This document shows, in pieces, positions 21,544 to 34,000 of a stretch of DNA of 64,000 nt; the stretch's first letter is position 1; the number at the start of each line of letters is the position of its first letter. Below the pieces are notes generated by a model. It was not told the origin of the DNA. It did not search any database and saw only the letters and a program-made list of their open reading frames with translations. A program made the position numbers and the translations under genes. This DNA is from Celoporthe dispersa (Eukaryota > Ascomycota > Sordariomycetes > Diaporthales > Cryphonectriaceae): contig WAID01000003.1 in assembly GCA_016584495.1 (NCBI GenBank), positions 5,022,001 through 5,086,000 on the forward strand, given 5' to 3'.

Positions 21544-23777
21544 ATGCTATACATTCTCTACAGTCCCGTCACACACGGGAGCATCGCCCTCGCCCTCGCC
21601 CTGTGCTATGCTCTGTACCGCGCTGCTCTCCCCAGACCCATACCCGGTATCCCCCATCACAAAGCGTCCACCGCCCGGCTCCTGGGGGATATACCACCCA
21701 TGCTCGAGTTCACCAAGAAGGGCGGCACCTTCACCGAGTGGATGACGAGGCAGGGCGCCGAGCTCAACTCGCCCGTGTACCAGCTCTTCCTCAAGCCGTT
21801 CTGCAGGCCGGCCGTGTTTGTCACGGATCCGCGGGAGGCGCAGGATGTCCTGCTCCGCCGGACGGGCAAGGACTTTGACCGTTCCAACTTCTTCAAGAGT
21901 GAGTAGTAGTGGTAGTGGCGACAGTAGTAATAGTAGTTCCCAATGATCACAAGAGAAGCGAGGCTGACGAGGAAACCTCCCCCTCCCCCCTGCAGATGCC
22001 TTTGTCGGGACGATGCCGAACCATCACATCATCCAGTCCACCAACCACAAGTTTCGCGCTGGCCGACGTATCCTTCAGGACACGATGGCGAGCGGGTTTC
22101 TGAATAATGTGAGCACCTTTACCTTGTACCTCTCTTTCTCTCTCTCTCTCCCTCTCTCCATCCGGCGGACGACCCATCACATTTCCCACGCAGTCTTCCC
22201 TTGTCCCTAATACTCTTCTCATCAATAACAAACCCATCTCTAGGTTGCTGCACCTTGTCTCCACAAACACACTCTCTACCTCATGGAATTATGGAGGGTC
22301 AAGAACCAAGCCGGCGCAGGCCGTGCCTTTTTGCAGCCGAGGACATCAGCCATATGGCACTCGACTCCAGTAGGCCGTCATCCCCCTTACCTCCCTCCCT
22401 CCCCTCCTCCTCTTTCACCTCTTTTCGCAGAGAGACCACCACCCCACTGACCAGAGTCCCCCCCCCCTCTTGCTCAAGTCTGGGACGTAGCATTCGGAAG
22501 CGAGCTCAACACCATCCCCGAGGAGACCGACTTCCTCAAAACCCACCTCCACCAGCAGACCTTGGACCTGGCACCGGACGCCCGAGACGACGACGACCCC
22601 CCACCCTCCCCAGACCAACCTACAACGTCAACGTCCGCTCCATGCTCATCATCACCGACGGCCTCGACATGGCCGCCACCTCACCCTTCCCCCGCCAGAG
22701 CCACTGGCTGCTCCGCCAGACCCCGCGCTACCGCCGCGCCCGCGCCTACAAGACCCGCCTCATCCAGGAGCGCATCGCGGACGCCAGGCGCAGGCTGGTG
22801 GTCGACGGCAGAGGGACAGGAGCAGCAGCAGCAGCAGCAGCAGCAGAAGAAGAAGAAGCGTCAGAGGCAGCAGCGCCCGGCAGCAAGCGCGGCGAGTTCG
22901 CGGGCATCACCTGCGCGACAGACCACCTCGTGCGCCGCGAGACCCTGGCGGCGGCCAGGGAAGGGCGAGCACCGGCCTACGACAGCCCCGAGGCCAAGGA
23001 CGAGCTGTTTGGGTTCCTGATCGGCGGGCACGACACGACGGCCACGACGATGATGTGGGCGGTCAAGTTCCTGGCGGACCACCCGCGCGTGCAGACTAGG
23101 CTGCGGGACACCCTGCGCGGGCCGCACGCCTCCTCCTCCTCCACTTGTGCTTCCTCTTCCTCGTCGGGAGGGAGAGGGGAGGAGGGCAGAGACGGGGTGT
23201 CCCCACGGCAGAGGCCATCGCCTCCGCGCAGATCCCCTACCTCGACGCCGTCGTCGAAGAGATCTTTCGGTGCGCGGGCACGGCGGCGTCGGCGGTGCGG
23301 CAGGCCACGCGCGACACGCAGCTCCTGGGCTACGCGATCCCCAGGGGCACAGACGTGTACTTTATGTCCAACGGGCCCGGCTACATCCTCCCCAACACGC
23401 TGAACGAGGGGATCGCGGAGGAGCAGCGGTCGCCCTCCTCGCGCGGGGCCAAGGACAGGACGCCGGTGCGGCAGTGGGATGCAGAGGAGATCGGCGTCTT
23501 CAAGCCCGAGAGGTGGCTCCGGAAGGGGGCCGGTGACGGCGACGAGGTGTTTGACGGCCACGCCGGGCCTGTGCTGCAGTTTGGTGGTGGCCTGCGCGGG
23601 TGTTTCGGGAAGCGGCTGGCGTATCTCGAGATGAGGGTCCTGGTCGCGGTCCTGGTCTGCACGTATGAGCTGCTGCCCGTGCCGGAGAAGCTGGGCGGGT
23701 ACGAGGCCTTTGACAGCCTTACGCACAAGCCCAGGAGCTGTTACCTGCTGCTGAGGGAGCTCGATAGGTCTGGCTGA
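21544..23777 (+). CDS. Cytochrome P450 with three apparent frameshifts
   Basis: Reconstructed exons: 21544-21898, 21996-22108, 22244-22369 and 22479-23777. The N-terminus has a short membrane anchor (IALALALCYALYRAAL) and the hinge PRPIPGIP. Later motifs are the I-helix GFLIGGHDTTATTMM, the ExxR of EEIFR, FKPERWL, and the haem loop FGGGLRGCFG. The frame breaks at the T run 22328-22332, near the C run 22597-22612, and between about 23120 and 23200; each would be repaired by one added base, giving about 631 residues. That length is above the usual 500-540 because of low-complexity inserts (an Ala/Glu run and a Ser-rich run). Either the gene is decaying or, given similar breaks in essential genes of this window, the assembly has indels. 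The substrate is unknown. Confidence 0.75.
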
Positions 23778-24160
23778 GGGACAGGCTGCACATGTGGAAA
23801 TATATGCCGTTGTCAGCCAGTTCGCGTCCGCTCGTCTACGTCCCATTGTTGGAATGAATGCCGTTGTTAACACTCAAGGGAAAAGAAAGAAAGAGAAGAA
23901 AAGGAAAAAAAAAGCTGCCTAGGAGGAGGGGTATCACTTCTATCATGAAGAAAAAGAGAAGGAAAGAGAAATGATGTAGTCTATGCAGAATGCTGAACCA
24001 CACAGTGAGCGCACCATGCATGCATGCACGAGTGGCGGATCCGTCTTCTCTTTCTTCTCTCACGCTCACCAAGAAAGAGAGCTTGTACTGGCCGGAGAGG
24101 AGGAGAAGAGGGGGGGGGGGCGGGATCTTCTCTTCTCCCACCCCCCGACACCTCCATCAG
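23778..24160. other. Convergent intergenic region
   Basis: 3' regions of the second P450 and IRS4, purine-rich around 23880-23975. I see no gene. Confidence 0.6.
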
Positions 24161-26521
24161 CTATCTCCCCTTGCCCTTCTGCCCATGAGTCCCGACACCA
24201 CCAGGATCCAACACCCGTAACCCCTTGGCGCTGTCCCACACGCTGTCGCTCACCCTCGGCGGGATCTTCCTGCCCCTCAGCCGCTGGTCGATCAGCCACA
24301 TGCCCACCACGAACTCCCGCTTGTCCAGCGCCGCGTGCACCCTGGCGGTCCGCCCCTGTTGGCTGTACACCAGGTCCCAGACCTCGGCGAGCTCCGCGCC
24401 GGGGAGCCTGCTCCGCGCCCAGATGTCCCTCACCACCACGTTGGCCACGTACCCCGACAGCTCCTCGTAGCTCTCGTCGCGGACGGGTGGCTGCTGCTGC
24501 TGCTGCTGCTGGGTATTGGTGGTAGTGGTGGTGGAGGTGGAGGTGGAGGTGGTCTGCACGAGGAACAGGCCGCGGTTGGACGCCCACACAGCCTCGTACC
24601 GCTTCTTTTCCCGCTCCGTGATCTCCTCGCGCCACCGCCGCCGGGACCCCTCATGGTGTGCGTGCTTCTTGTTGTTCAGCGCCCTCTTGTGGTGGTGGGG
24701 CCGGCGGGCATCTTCGTCGTCTGAGAGCGAGACGGGCTGCCGCAGGGTATGCTTCATGCGCCGCGGTGGCTGCGGCGGCCCTGCGCCTTTGGGCCTGCCG
24801 GTGCCGCCTGTGCGGCGCGAGGGCGGGACCGGCGGGGGTGTGCGGCTGCTGTCGGCCAGCGGTACTGGAGTGTGCCTGGCCGAGGCGAGGGAGCCGGCCA
24901 GTATGGCGTTGGAGAGGGAGTCCAGGGTGAGCTGGGAAGACCCTGTAGCGCTTCGGCGGATGGGAGGCGCAGGGGCGGGAGGCTGGGCCGATCGGGGTCG
25001 ACCCGGCTCCGGGCTGCGCGTCGCCATGGCACCAGACAAGGGCAGTCCGCCCGCGGTGCGCGCCGAGCCCGTCTCGTCGCGCGTAGGCTCCGAGGACGCA
25101 GAGACGAAGGAGTCGTCTGACGATCTCGAGCTGGCAGTCGAGGGCCTTGCGCCCGCTGTGCGTTCCACGGTCGTCATCACCACCCTGGATTCCTCCTGTC
25201 CATCCGTGTATGGAGCCCTGGGCTGCCGCCGCGCGTCCTGCTTCCTCGGCCCGGGGGGCGTCCGCCCTGAAGGCTCCGCGTCCCTTCTCAGGGCTGGCTG
25301 CGGGCGATCCCTGGCTGGCGTGGACGGGGTTGAGCTGGTACGGCCTCCTGAGGTGTCTCGCAGCGTCTCCTGGTCCTCCTCACCGCCCACATGTGGCGCT
25401 GCTGGTCGGCCCTCGTCCCTGCTGGGCTCTGCGGCCCGAGGTTTCTGGATCTTGAGCTTCGCCTTTGGCCTCGCCCTCGGCGTAGTATTGCTATCCGCAC
25501 CGTCGCTGGTAGGTGTAGCGGCCTCTAGCTTCGCCTCTAACTGCGGCCTCGTCTCTGGTCTCCTGGGTGTCGGCGAGACTATCTCGGTGTGGGTTCTCCT
25601 CAGGGCTGCTGGTGGCGGAGACGGTGTCTGCTCTCTCGGTCTCACCTTGGGCTTAGGTTTCGGCCTCGGGCTTGGCTTCGGCCAGGACCCCGACACAGAC
25701 CCGGCCTCCTCCGAGTTGAGCTCCAGAGACCGCGGCCTCGGCCTCTGCCGTGCAGACTTCCTCGGGCTGCTCTTCACAGGGTCCGTATTCTCCTCCCTCC
25801 TGTTCTCGAACATTGAGATCAACGAGGTCGCCGGTGCCAGGGACGTCGTGTCCGTGCGATCATCCGCGCTCTTCGTCGGCGATGCTGACCCCGAGCCGCC
25901 CCTCCGGCCCGCAGAGCCCCTCTGCACCTCGAGTGGTTCCCGCAGGGGAGATCTCCTCGCCGTGCCCGCGCCTCCAACGACGCCACCGCCGCCCTCCGCC
26001 GCCACCGTCGTGCCGTGGGCGGGACTAGCGCTCCGGCTGGCCGCCAGCGTCGCTGCGATGAAACTTGCGCTCTTCCGGACCGTCGCCGCCTTGGCCGCTG
26101 GGGACAGTCCCAGGTGCGCCCCACCAGCGCCCCTATCTGGATCCCCTCCTGCTGCTGCGGCCACCGCCGCCGCCGAGGAGGGGCTCAGGAACAGCGCCTG
26201 TTGCTCCCTCTCCCTCTCCCTGTCCGCCGCGTCGCCCGCACACGAGGAGCTCCCGCCCGTGGTCTGCCGGCTGACACGCCCAGCGCCGCCGATGCTGCTG
26301 CTCCCGGTGGCGTGCCTCTGTATGCCGCCGCCGCCGTCCGCCTGATCCCGCTGTTTCTGGAAGGCCAGGGACGCACCTCTCAGCGCTGCCTCCTGGGGCG
26401 TCAGGCGGTGGTGGAGGCCACCGTGCTCATCGCTGCCGGCGTCGGCAGGGTGCAGGTGCGGGCGGTTCGTATTGGGAGGGGAGGGGGCGGAGGAGGAAGA
26501 GGAGAAGGTGAGGGCGTTCAT
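24161..26521 (-). CDS. IRS4: EH-domain protein, IRS4-like
   Basis: An uninterrupted frame of 786 residues. The first 620 residues are disordered, rich in Pro, Ser, Arg and charged repeats. A Thr-Ser run and a Gln run directly precede the C-terminal EH domain (about residues 650-770), recognised by YEELSGYVANVVVRDIWARS, LAEVWDLV, DKREFVVGMWLIDQRLRGR and VWDSAKG. This arrangement matches the fungal IRS4/TAX4 family, which in yeast binds the inositol phosphatase Inp51 and affects PtdIns(4,5)P2 levels, rDNA silencing and autophagy. The EH fold binds NPF peptides; calcium-binding residues are not obvious. It is convergent with the P450 upstream in the window. The long antisense frame over this gene is a shadow. 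Confidence 0.87.
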   Translation of the reverse strand: MNALTFSSSSSAPSPPNTNRPHLHPADAGSDEHGGLHHRLTPQEAALRGASLAFQKQRDQADGGGGIQRHATGSSSIGGAGRVSRQTTGGSSSCAGDAADREREREQQALFLSPSSAAAVAAAAGGDPDRGAGGAHLGLSPAAKAATVRKSASFIAATLAASRSASPAHGTTVAAEGGGGVVGGAGTARRSPLREPLEVQRGSAGRRGGSGSASPTKSADDRTDTTSLAPATSLISMFENRREENTDPVKSSPRKSARQRPRPRSLELNSEEAGSVSGSWPKPSPRPKPKPKVRPREQTPSPPPAALRRTHTEIVSPTPRRPETRPQLEAKLEAATPTSDGADSNTTPRARPKAKLKIQKPRAAEPSRDEGRPAAPHVGGEEDQETLRDTSGGRTSSTPSTPARDRPQPALRRDAEPSGRTPPGPRKQDARRQPRAPYTDGQEESRVVMTTVERTAGARPSTASSRSSDDSFVSASSEPTRDETGSARTAGGLPLSGAMATRSPEPGRPRSAQPPAPAPPIRRSATGSSQLTLDSLSNAILAGSLASARHTPVPLADSSRTPPPVPPSRRTGGTGRPKGAGPPQPPRRMKHTLRQPVSLSDDEDARRPHHHKRALNNKKHAHHEGSRRRWREEITEREKKRYEAVWASNRGLFLVQTTSTSTSTTTTTNTQQQQQQQPPVRDESYEELSGYVANVVVRDIWARSRLPGAELAEVWDLVYSQQGRTARVHAALDKREFVVGMWLIDQRLRGRKIPPRVSDSVWDSAKGLRVLDPGGVGTHGQKGKGR

Positions 26522-28252
26522 GGCCCGTCGTCGCTGTCTCCGGCGGGAGGGAGAGAGAAAGGAGGAGGCGGAGGAGGCGGAGGGAGTAAGTTCGATAAGG
26601 TCAAGGCAAACGGGTGGGTGCCAGGAAGGACATCGAAAGTTGGCTCGGGAGGAGGTAGAGGCATCGCACTGGAGATGAAGCTGTGTCTACTGCAGCCGTC
26701 GACACGTCGTCATGGCGAGAAGGAGGGATCGAGGAGGGCCTGGGCATGGGAATGGATCTGGATATAGGGCTGGGTCTCGGGTCGGCCGGTCGGTTGGTCG
26801 TCGAGTAAGAGAGAGCGAGAGAGAGAGAGGCAGAGAGAGGTGGATTTGACCGGGGGCTGCCCGGGGGTGGGGGGCGGGTGGGAAGGGTCACGAGCCTCCT
26901 CGTCGTCGTCCGTCGTCAAAGATGATACTTTCTGTCGTTGAGTGCTCCGCCCGCAGTGGTCATGTGGTGCGCAAAAAAGGAAGAAGACAAAAAAAGAAAG
27001 GAAAGGAAAAGAAAGAGAAAAAAAAACAAGGAGAAAAGACAAAAACAAAAAGAAAGAAAACAAAACCACACAGGGTCTAAGGTGTGGATGGAAGCACCGG
27101 ATGCTCGCGAACCACCATGTCAAAAAAAAAGGGGTCAAGGGTGTCTGTACTGTCTGCTACTGTAGGTGATGTAATGGTAGCCTCCCCCTCCCCCCCTCTT
27201 CCCTTCAGGGGGACTGCTTGGGGTCGCACCGCCTGAGACCCTGCTGGGCCGATCTGATCCACCCGCCTGACAGGGCTGGGAACGGCCCTAACCAAAAGTC
27301 TCCGCGCCCGCTGAATGGCGCTACTGTCGTAGTACTGTGTGTGCTGTACCCCTCCGTGCCTCCCTGAAACCTCCCTCCCCCCGGCCCCCGCCACACCAGG
27401 TGCAGCCCGAGCCAGCAGGAGAGCCGCAAACGGTGCCCACTAGTTACTCACTCACTTTATGAACACAGAGACATGCACACATATACAGTCATCCGGGGTA
27501 CCAATGCTGTGCATTTTCAGATACAGGCGACAACAGCCATAAAACATACACTCAAGTCAGTCGTCGTCATCATCATCATCTGATCATGGCCTCCGCTTCC
27601 CCTTCCCACGGCTGCGCTGTGCTGCTGTGTCTGTGTGTGTGTGTGTGTGTGTTGCGGGTTGCGGGCGGCCATCATCATCAGCAACAAGTCAGACCTTCGA
27701 ACCGTCCGTCCATCTGCAGAGCTCGAGAAGGAGAAGAAAAAAAAGGTCTCTAAGAAGGAGGAGACGAAGAGATGAAGAAAAAAACAAGCAAGTCCCTGAA
27801 ACGCCAGTGCACCTGTTCCCTGACTCCAGAGAGGAAGGGAGGATAAAAAATGCAAGCCCCCCAGATTTCCTTGCCTCCTGCGTCCCATCCCGTTCCATTG
27901 TGTCCTCTCCGACAGCATACCCCGTCGTATCATCATGGGAATGGTATCTCTGGTCCCTCCCTGCCTCTGGACCACCGCGGGCCTTCCGTCCTCCAGCTGC
28001 CGGTGGCAGAGAGTAGCGGCGGGCCCGAAATATGACAGGTCAAGAGACTATAGATGCGACGTCCGGCCGAGCCGGGCCCCAATCCGAGGATGCTTTGATA
28101 GGCGGGATCAAAGAAAACCCACCAGCCCAGCCCAGCCACCATGCGAGGGTCCAAGGGAGCCATGTCATGTCCAGGCCACGGCGGGAAGAAGAAAAGGCCG
28201 CGGCAGGGAGGCGTCGTCATCATGAGCGTGATCGGCGGACCCGTTTTGCTCC
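26522..28252. other. Intergenic region
   Basis: The promoter/5' side of IRS4 and the 3' side of ASE1. It contains an A-rich patch at about 26975-27065 and a GT microsatellite at 27632-27652. I see no supportable gene. Confidence 0.6.
27632..27652. repeat. (GT)n microsatellite
   Basis: About ten GT units in the ASE1-IRS4 intergenic region. Confidence 0.9.
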
Positions 28253-31078
28253 CTAGTAGCCAGCGTCCTCGTCCGTCCACTCGCTGCCCGAGAAGATGCG
28301 GTTGCCGTCCTCGTCGACCATCACCTGCGGCTGCTGCGCGGGCGGGATGCCGCGCAGCCTCTTGCCCTGCTGGCCGCCCGGGCTGAGGTGCGGGTACGGC
28401 TCGCTCGGGACATAGCTGGGCCCCGACCTCGACTGGCGGATCTTGGCAAAGTACACCTCGCCCGCGTCGTCCTCGGGCTCCGACGCGTCGTCGTACGTCT
28501 CCCAGTTCTCCGACCCCGTGATGACAGTCTCGTTCGAGTTGGTGGACCCGTTCGAGATCTGGCGGATCTGCGGGCCGCCGCACCGCGCCTGTGCGAGCGA
28601 CTGTGCGAACCGCTGGTGCTGCCGTGGGCTGTCGTCGTCGTAGCGGAGCGAGCCCCGGCCCGGGTAGTCGCGGAAGTCATGGTGTGAGCTGGGCCGCTCG
28701 TACTCGGCGCTGTAGTGCGTCGGGCGCTCGTACTCGCCGCTGTGCTGCTGCTGCTGGGGCCGGTCGTCGTAGACGTCGTCAGGGCTGGCCTGGCGGATGG
28801 GGCTCGACCCCAGGTCGGTGTGCCGGTAGTGGTGGGTGCCCGGCGCGTCCAGCTCTGGCACCGAGTGCAGGTCCCGCATCCTGGGCGGCGGGGCGCGCAT
28901 CAGCGGGACCGCACCGCGCCGCAGGGGGTCGGGCTTCTCCAGCTCCTGGCCGAGCCTGCTGCTCGCCTCGTTGACGTGTTTCAGGTTGGAGAGCGGGGCG
29001 CGGGCCGGGATCTTGGACGGGCTTGTTGTCTTGATCGGGCTGCCCTTGGTCGGGCTGCCCCTCGGGGTGATGACCACCTGGGGGGGCTGGCCCCGCTTGG
29101 TAGGCAGCGAATTGAAGGTGGCAGAGGTAGGGGTCTTTGCGCCGGCGCGGCTCGGCGCCTGCGACCTGGTGGTGCTGACGACGCTGTTGGAGCGGGTGAC
29201 CGGCGGTGCCGACCTCGGCGCGGTGCTCGGCCTCGAGGGCATCGACGTGTTGGCGGGCGTCCGCGACCGGGGCCCGGGGGCAGCAGGCCTGTCCTGCTCC
29301 TCGATGGCGTCCAGATACCTCTCGCCGTGCACGAAGAAGGGCCGGCCCCACTCCTCTTCCCACTGCTCCAGGGCCTTGCGCAGCTCCGCCGTCACCTTGG
29401 GCAGCTCCTTGGCGATCCTCTTCCTCATCTTCTCCTCCCGCAGCAGCTTGCCGGGGTCGCGCTTCTCGCCCTTCTGCCCCTTGCCCAGCAGCCGCGAGGC
29501 GTCCTGGCTCGAGGCCGCCAGCTCGTCCCGCTCGGCAACCAGGGTGCGGTGCCTGTCCACCAGGGCCAGGGCCGGGGCGCGCTGCTCCCTCAGGGCCTCG
29601 AGCCTCTCGATCTCCTGCTCGTGGGCCTCGAGGAGGGCGTCGCTGTGCACGTCGGAGAAGGCAGGCGTGAACTCGAGCATCTCGTCCTCGGAGAAGTACA
29701 GCGCGTCCCACAGCTCCTGGAGCTTGCAGCGTGCGTCCTCGACGAACAGGTGCAGGTTCTGGCGCTTGAGCTCGTTGAGCCTCGCCAGCTCGTCGTCGAA
29801 CTCGTTGATCTGCCGGATCCCGCAGCCGCGGTTGGCGTTCAGGAACGCCTTACGGTCCTGCTCCTCCACGCCGAGCTTCTCCCAGAGGGCCTCGACGGCA
29901 TCCCGGAGGTCGCGCAGGCGCTTCTCCCTGGCCTTCTTCTCGCTCTCCAGCTTGTCCCGCCTGGCGCGGAGGCGGGCCATGTCCTCCTCGTGGAGGCCGA
30001 GCTGTTCTGGGGCGTCACGGTAGTACTTGACGATGGCGGCGTCGGTCTGCACCTGCGGGGTGCCGAGCTCTGCCCACAGCTGGATGATGGTCTCGCAGAG
30101 CGACCTGACCGTCTCGACGCGGCGCTCATACTCTTCGTAGACGCGGGTGAACTCCTGGTCCACGCTGTCGACGTAACGAGGCGAGATGTCGAAGCTGGGC
30201 GGGATGGTCTGGCCTGGCCCGACGGGGGGAAGTTCTATCCTGACGAAGCCGGGCTCGAGGTGGGAAGAGTACGACTCGAGCGCCTGGACGAGCTCTGTGG
30301 TGGATCATCAGCTTCACCCGGCGTCCCTGCGAGCCTGTCGGGTGTCTTGGGCTGGGGGAGGGGGGGGGAGGGGAGGAGGGGAGGAGCGGGCGAAACGTAC
30401 TCTGGACCTGCTCGAAGCGCTCCCTGTGGGCCCTGGCGACCTGCGCATGCTTCTCCTTTAGGCCCTGGATGCATCTGTTTAGCGGGTAGGAGACCTGTAG
30501 GCCGTCATCCTCGTCCCGGTAGCTGCGGCGGGAGCTGGGGTCCTCCAGCGAGGCCTGCATCTGGCGGACGGTGGTGATGATCTCCTGGGCCTCGGCGACC
30601 AGGTCCTTCTTCTCTGTCGTGACCCGGCGCACATGGCTGTTCAGGGCCTCAGAGAGGGTCTCGAAGAGCTGTATGTGTGGATACGGTGGTTAGCCTCCCG
30701 GTCGACCCACGTCATCGTGAGGCCCGCAGTCCACTGGTTCGGAGAATTTGTAGGATTCGAGGCAGTAGATCTTGATCTCATAGATCTGTGGCTGGAAGAG
30801 AGGGAGAGAAGGTGGGAAGAGGAAGTCTTGTTCATCCTGTGTTGGGGAAGGAGGGGGAGGGATTGTATAGATAAATGTGTGTATATATATATATATATAT
30901 ATGAGTGTGTGTGTGTACATGGTATACATACCTCTGCCTCTCTAGACTCCCGCTCGTGGCTGGGGACGCCAATCTCGTCGAACAGGCCGTGCAGCTGGCC
31001 AATGATGGTGTTGACCTGCTGTGACAGGTAGCCCGTGTCCATGACGGCCGGCTTGTTGCTAGCAGACGGACGCGCCAT
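28253..31078 (-). CDS. ASE1: Anaphase spindle elongation protein Ase1 (MAP65/PRC1)
   Basis: Cross-links antiparallel microtubules at the spindle midzone. About 818 residues in three exons: 30932-31078, 30401-30668 and 28253-30294. The first exon ends exactly at the codons for SREAE and the second begins LFETLSEALNSH. The chain is largely coiled coil up to about residue 480, with the conserved patterns QLWAELG, ALWEKLGV, LFVEDARCKLQELWDALYFS and the spectrin-like core LREEKMRKRIAKELPKV and QWEEEWGRPFFV. The C-terminal 300 residues are basic, disordered and dense in Ser/Thr-Pro sites (SPTKGSPIK), typical of Cdk control of Ase1. The start MARPSASNKP is an ATG in a plausible context; an upstream in-frame extension reads as leader sequence. 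Intron 1 (263 nt) is long for this window and full of TA/GT repeats. Confidence 0.92.
30882..30916. repeat. (TA)n-(GT)n microsatellite in ASE1 intron 1
   Basis: Ten TA units followed closely by six GT units, starting about 15 nt downstream of the 5' splice site in the direction of transcription. Length change here would lengthen or shorten the intron only. Confidence 0.9.
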
Positions 31079-34000
31079 GGTTGATGGACGTAGACACTTG
31101 TGGGTATACGTATGTCTGTGGGTTTTTTTTTGTTTTATTTTTTCGAGATAAAAAGGAGTGAAGGGTGGTGGGATGAGTGAGATAGAGCCGTTTCCCCCCA
31201 AAGCGAGTGAATGGGCGTGTGAGTGAGTGAGCGGGTGTGAGGGCCTCTCAGGTGGGCCTCTCTCGCTATTTTTCTCTGCTGGGCTGTTGGGTCTGGCAGT
31301 AGTAGGAAAAGAGAGGGGGAGAAGGAGGGCTGGGGGCTGGTGTGCAAGCTTGTTGCCTTGGTTTCTCGAGGCGGGCTGGATCTAGATCTGGATCGTGATC
31401 TCTGCTTCGGTTCAATTGGCCCGCTCCCTCTCTGTTGTGCCTCGAAACCGGGCTGGGCCTTTTTTCTTCCACTGCGTCGAGCCCAGACAGGGTGTCTGGA
31501 TCTTGTCCTACGACAGCAGGTGTAGAGAGAGCACGAGCGAGCGAGAGAGAGAGAGAGACAGAAGGGGAAAGAAGAAGAAGACAAAAAAAAGGAAAAGGCC
31601 GGGGGAAAGAGATGTTGACAGCCCGGGCGCGCAAGAAAAAAGAGTCGTGCGACGACAGCGCGGTGAGGGATTGCGCGTGTAGGATGCGAGACCAAAAAGA
31701 AGGCGGGCAAGAGATTGGTCCAGGAAGGTGACCCTGCCCAAAGCCCCCCTGTAGCGAGGCGCTGTGTGCTGCGTCTTACAGCACGGTGCAGCTGACACCT
31801 GACGCCTTGGCGCTGGCCGCAGCTTCTCTTCTCTTCTCTACCTCTGCGGGACCGTGACGAGTCGAGGCGACAGGGCGACGGCGACAGCGACAGTGCATCG
31901 CATGGGAAAGACAGGATGGTGTGATGGTGTTGAGGCAGGATGTGGAAAGCAGCCCAGGCGAGTTCCCAAGAACAAGGCCCTCAAGACGAGACCAGGCTGC
32001 CAGGTTCTGGGACGGGCTTACTGTATGTATGTACTGTATAGTTTTTGTGGAGGCTCTCTTCCCTTGTCGGTCGGCCGGGGGGCGGGGGGTTGGGTGCAGC
32101 AGCTTGTGGGTATTTTTTTCCTCTCCCGCCGACCTCTGATGTTGTTTTGGCGCCTCTCAGTGGTCACCTCGACAACCAGGGATGCCGGGAGTGCGACACA
32201 AATTTAGGTCCCAGCCACCAGCCACCCAAAACTTCTGCAGCCGTGCCTCAGAAGGCCCCAGGCCCCAGGCCCAAGCCCTCCCCCCCCTTCTTCCCGGGAC
32301 GAGACCCCACTGCACCAAACACCCAAACAGCAGCAGCCGGTGGCCACATCGTTCACGCGTTCTACTACTGCACACTAGTTAACTCCCTTTTTTACTTTTT
32401 TTCTTCTGCTGTTGCGACCAAGTTTCGCGAAACCGCCCATCTACCGGGATGAGGGGGCGCCCTTTTGACTACTGCAGCACTGTGGAGCAGGATTTTGGCC
32501 TGGCGCTCGAACAAGAAAAGAATCTGGCAGATGATCGCCTCGCTTCGCCGCGCCTTGATTGACGTGCATAACGATGGAGGCCTTTTTAAGCCAGGACCGG
32601 AAAAGACCAGAATCATGCACCTCATACTACAGTAGCGGCATGGTATGGTAGAGAGCATACTCGACAAGCGTCAGGACACAGGTCACAAACACGTATCACA
32701 GAAGAAACCCACAAGATGAAGAGGAGAAGAAGGGGAAGAAGAGGAAAAGAAGAAGGAAAAAAAAGACACGTCTTGGGAGATGGGAGACGGAGGGAGACCT
32801 CCGGGGGATACAACGGAAAGCAAAATAAAATAAATAAAAAGGTGGACTCGGGTTTTCAAAGGAGCCAGAGTCGGTGGCATCATCCATCCATCCAGCCGCA
32901 GAAGCCGTCTCTTCCCTCTTCGCTCAGCCGAGGGCGCCGCCACAAACATCACCCCGCCCTCCTCGACCAGACCTCGCGCCGTGCAGCTCCTTGCTCCCGT
33001 CCTCTCGTTGCTATGAGAAACAGGCTCAGCCTCAGCTTCGATCATACTACTGCTGCTCCTGGCAACAGTCCAATGCAGCATGCTCTTTTTCTTTCTCCCA
33101 ACGCCAACGCCAAAAAAAAAAAAAACATGAAAGCCCCCGGGAAACCAACCAATCCCCATGTCCTCCTTTCCCTTCCCACCCCTCGTCACCTGCAGTCATC
33201 GTGCATCAAGACATGTTAGTTTCAAAGTAGCTGGTTGCACTGAACCTGCCCCACCAGAGTGGGGTAGTACCGCAGAAGGCCTCCCAATGGGTCGCGCGGC
33301 GGCTCGTGGTCCTGTGTGTACCAGAGTACATGCACGATCTTATGCGTGTCGCGCTTCGTAGCGAAACAAACGCGGTGGTGACCGGTAAACAAAGACCTTG
33401 CTGAGAGGGGAAGTCATCTACACACACACAAGAAAGGAAGCAAGGGGGGGAAGGGTTCTCACCCGCGCCGGCAAAAGCAAAGCTCGCGGCGCGCTCTCTC
33501 CCTCGTGCTGATCGGGATAATTCTTGTGTGTATCGGCGCCAGGGTGGATCATGACAAGGGCATGGGTGAGGAGGATGCTGAGCCTGTCGCCTTTCTCCTA
33601 CTGAGTAACGTACGTACCCTTGGGGACAAGGCACCGCACGCGCTCGAGTTTGATCCCCGAGACTCGGGGCTGGGGGCTGTAGTAGGCGTGCGCGCGCACG
33701 CACACACACACACACACACACACAATGTCACATTACCACCGGCACTCACGTCACTCACACATTTTATAGCAGCTCACAGTTCTAGAGAAAAAAAGAGTCG
33801 TACATGTTTTCAGTGGACTTCATTTGTCATGCCAAGTCTGGCCCATCTATCTCTCTATATCTGCACCCCAGACCACCTCCCCCTCACAAATATCCATCGA
33901 TGCCAGCTGCTCCCAGACCACACGACTCCTGCAGCGCACCAAATGATGTACAGAGAACATTGGCCCAGCTCATCCATCCAATGCCCGCTCGATCCAGAGA

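Noticed and set aside
24516..26345. A 609-codon open frame antisense to IRS4
   Set aside because: A shadow frame; the EH domain and biased disorder on the minus strand explain the region.
28715..30577. A 620-codon open frame antisense to ASE1
   Set aside because: A shadow of the GC-rich ASE1 coding sequence; composition follows the complementary codons and no domain is present.
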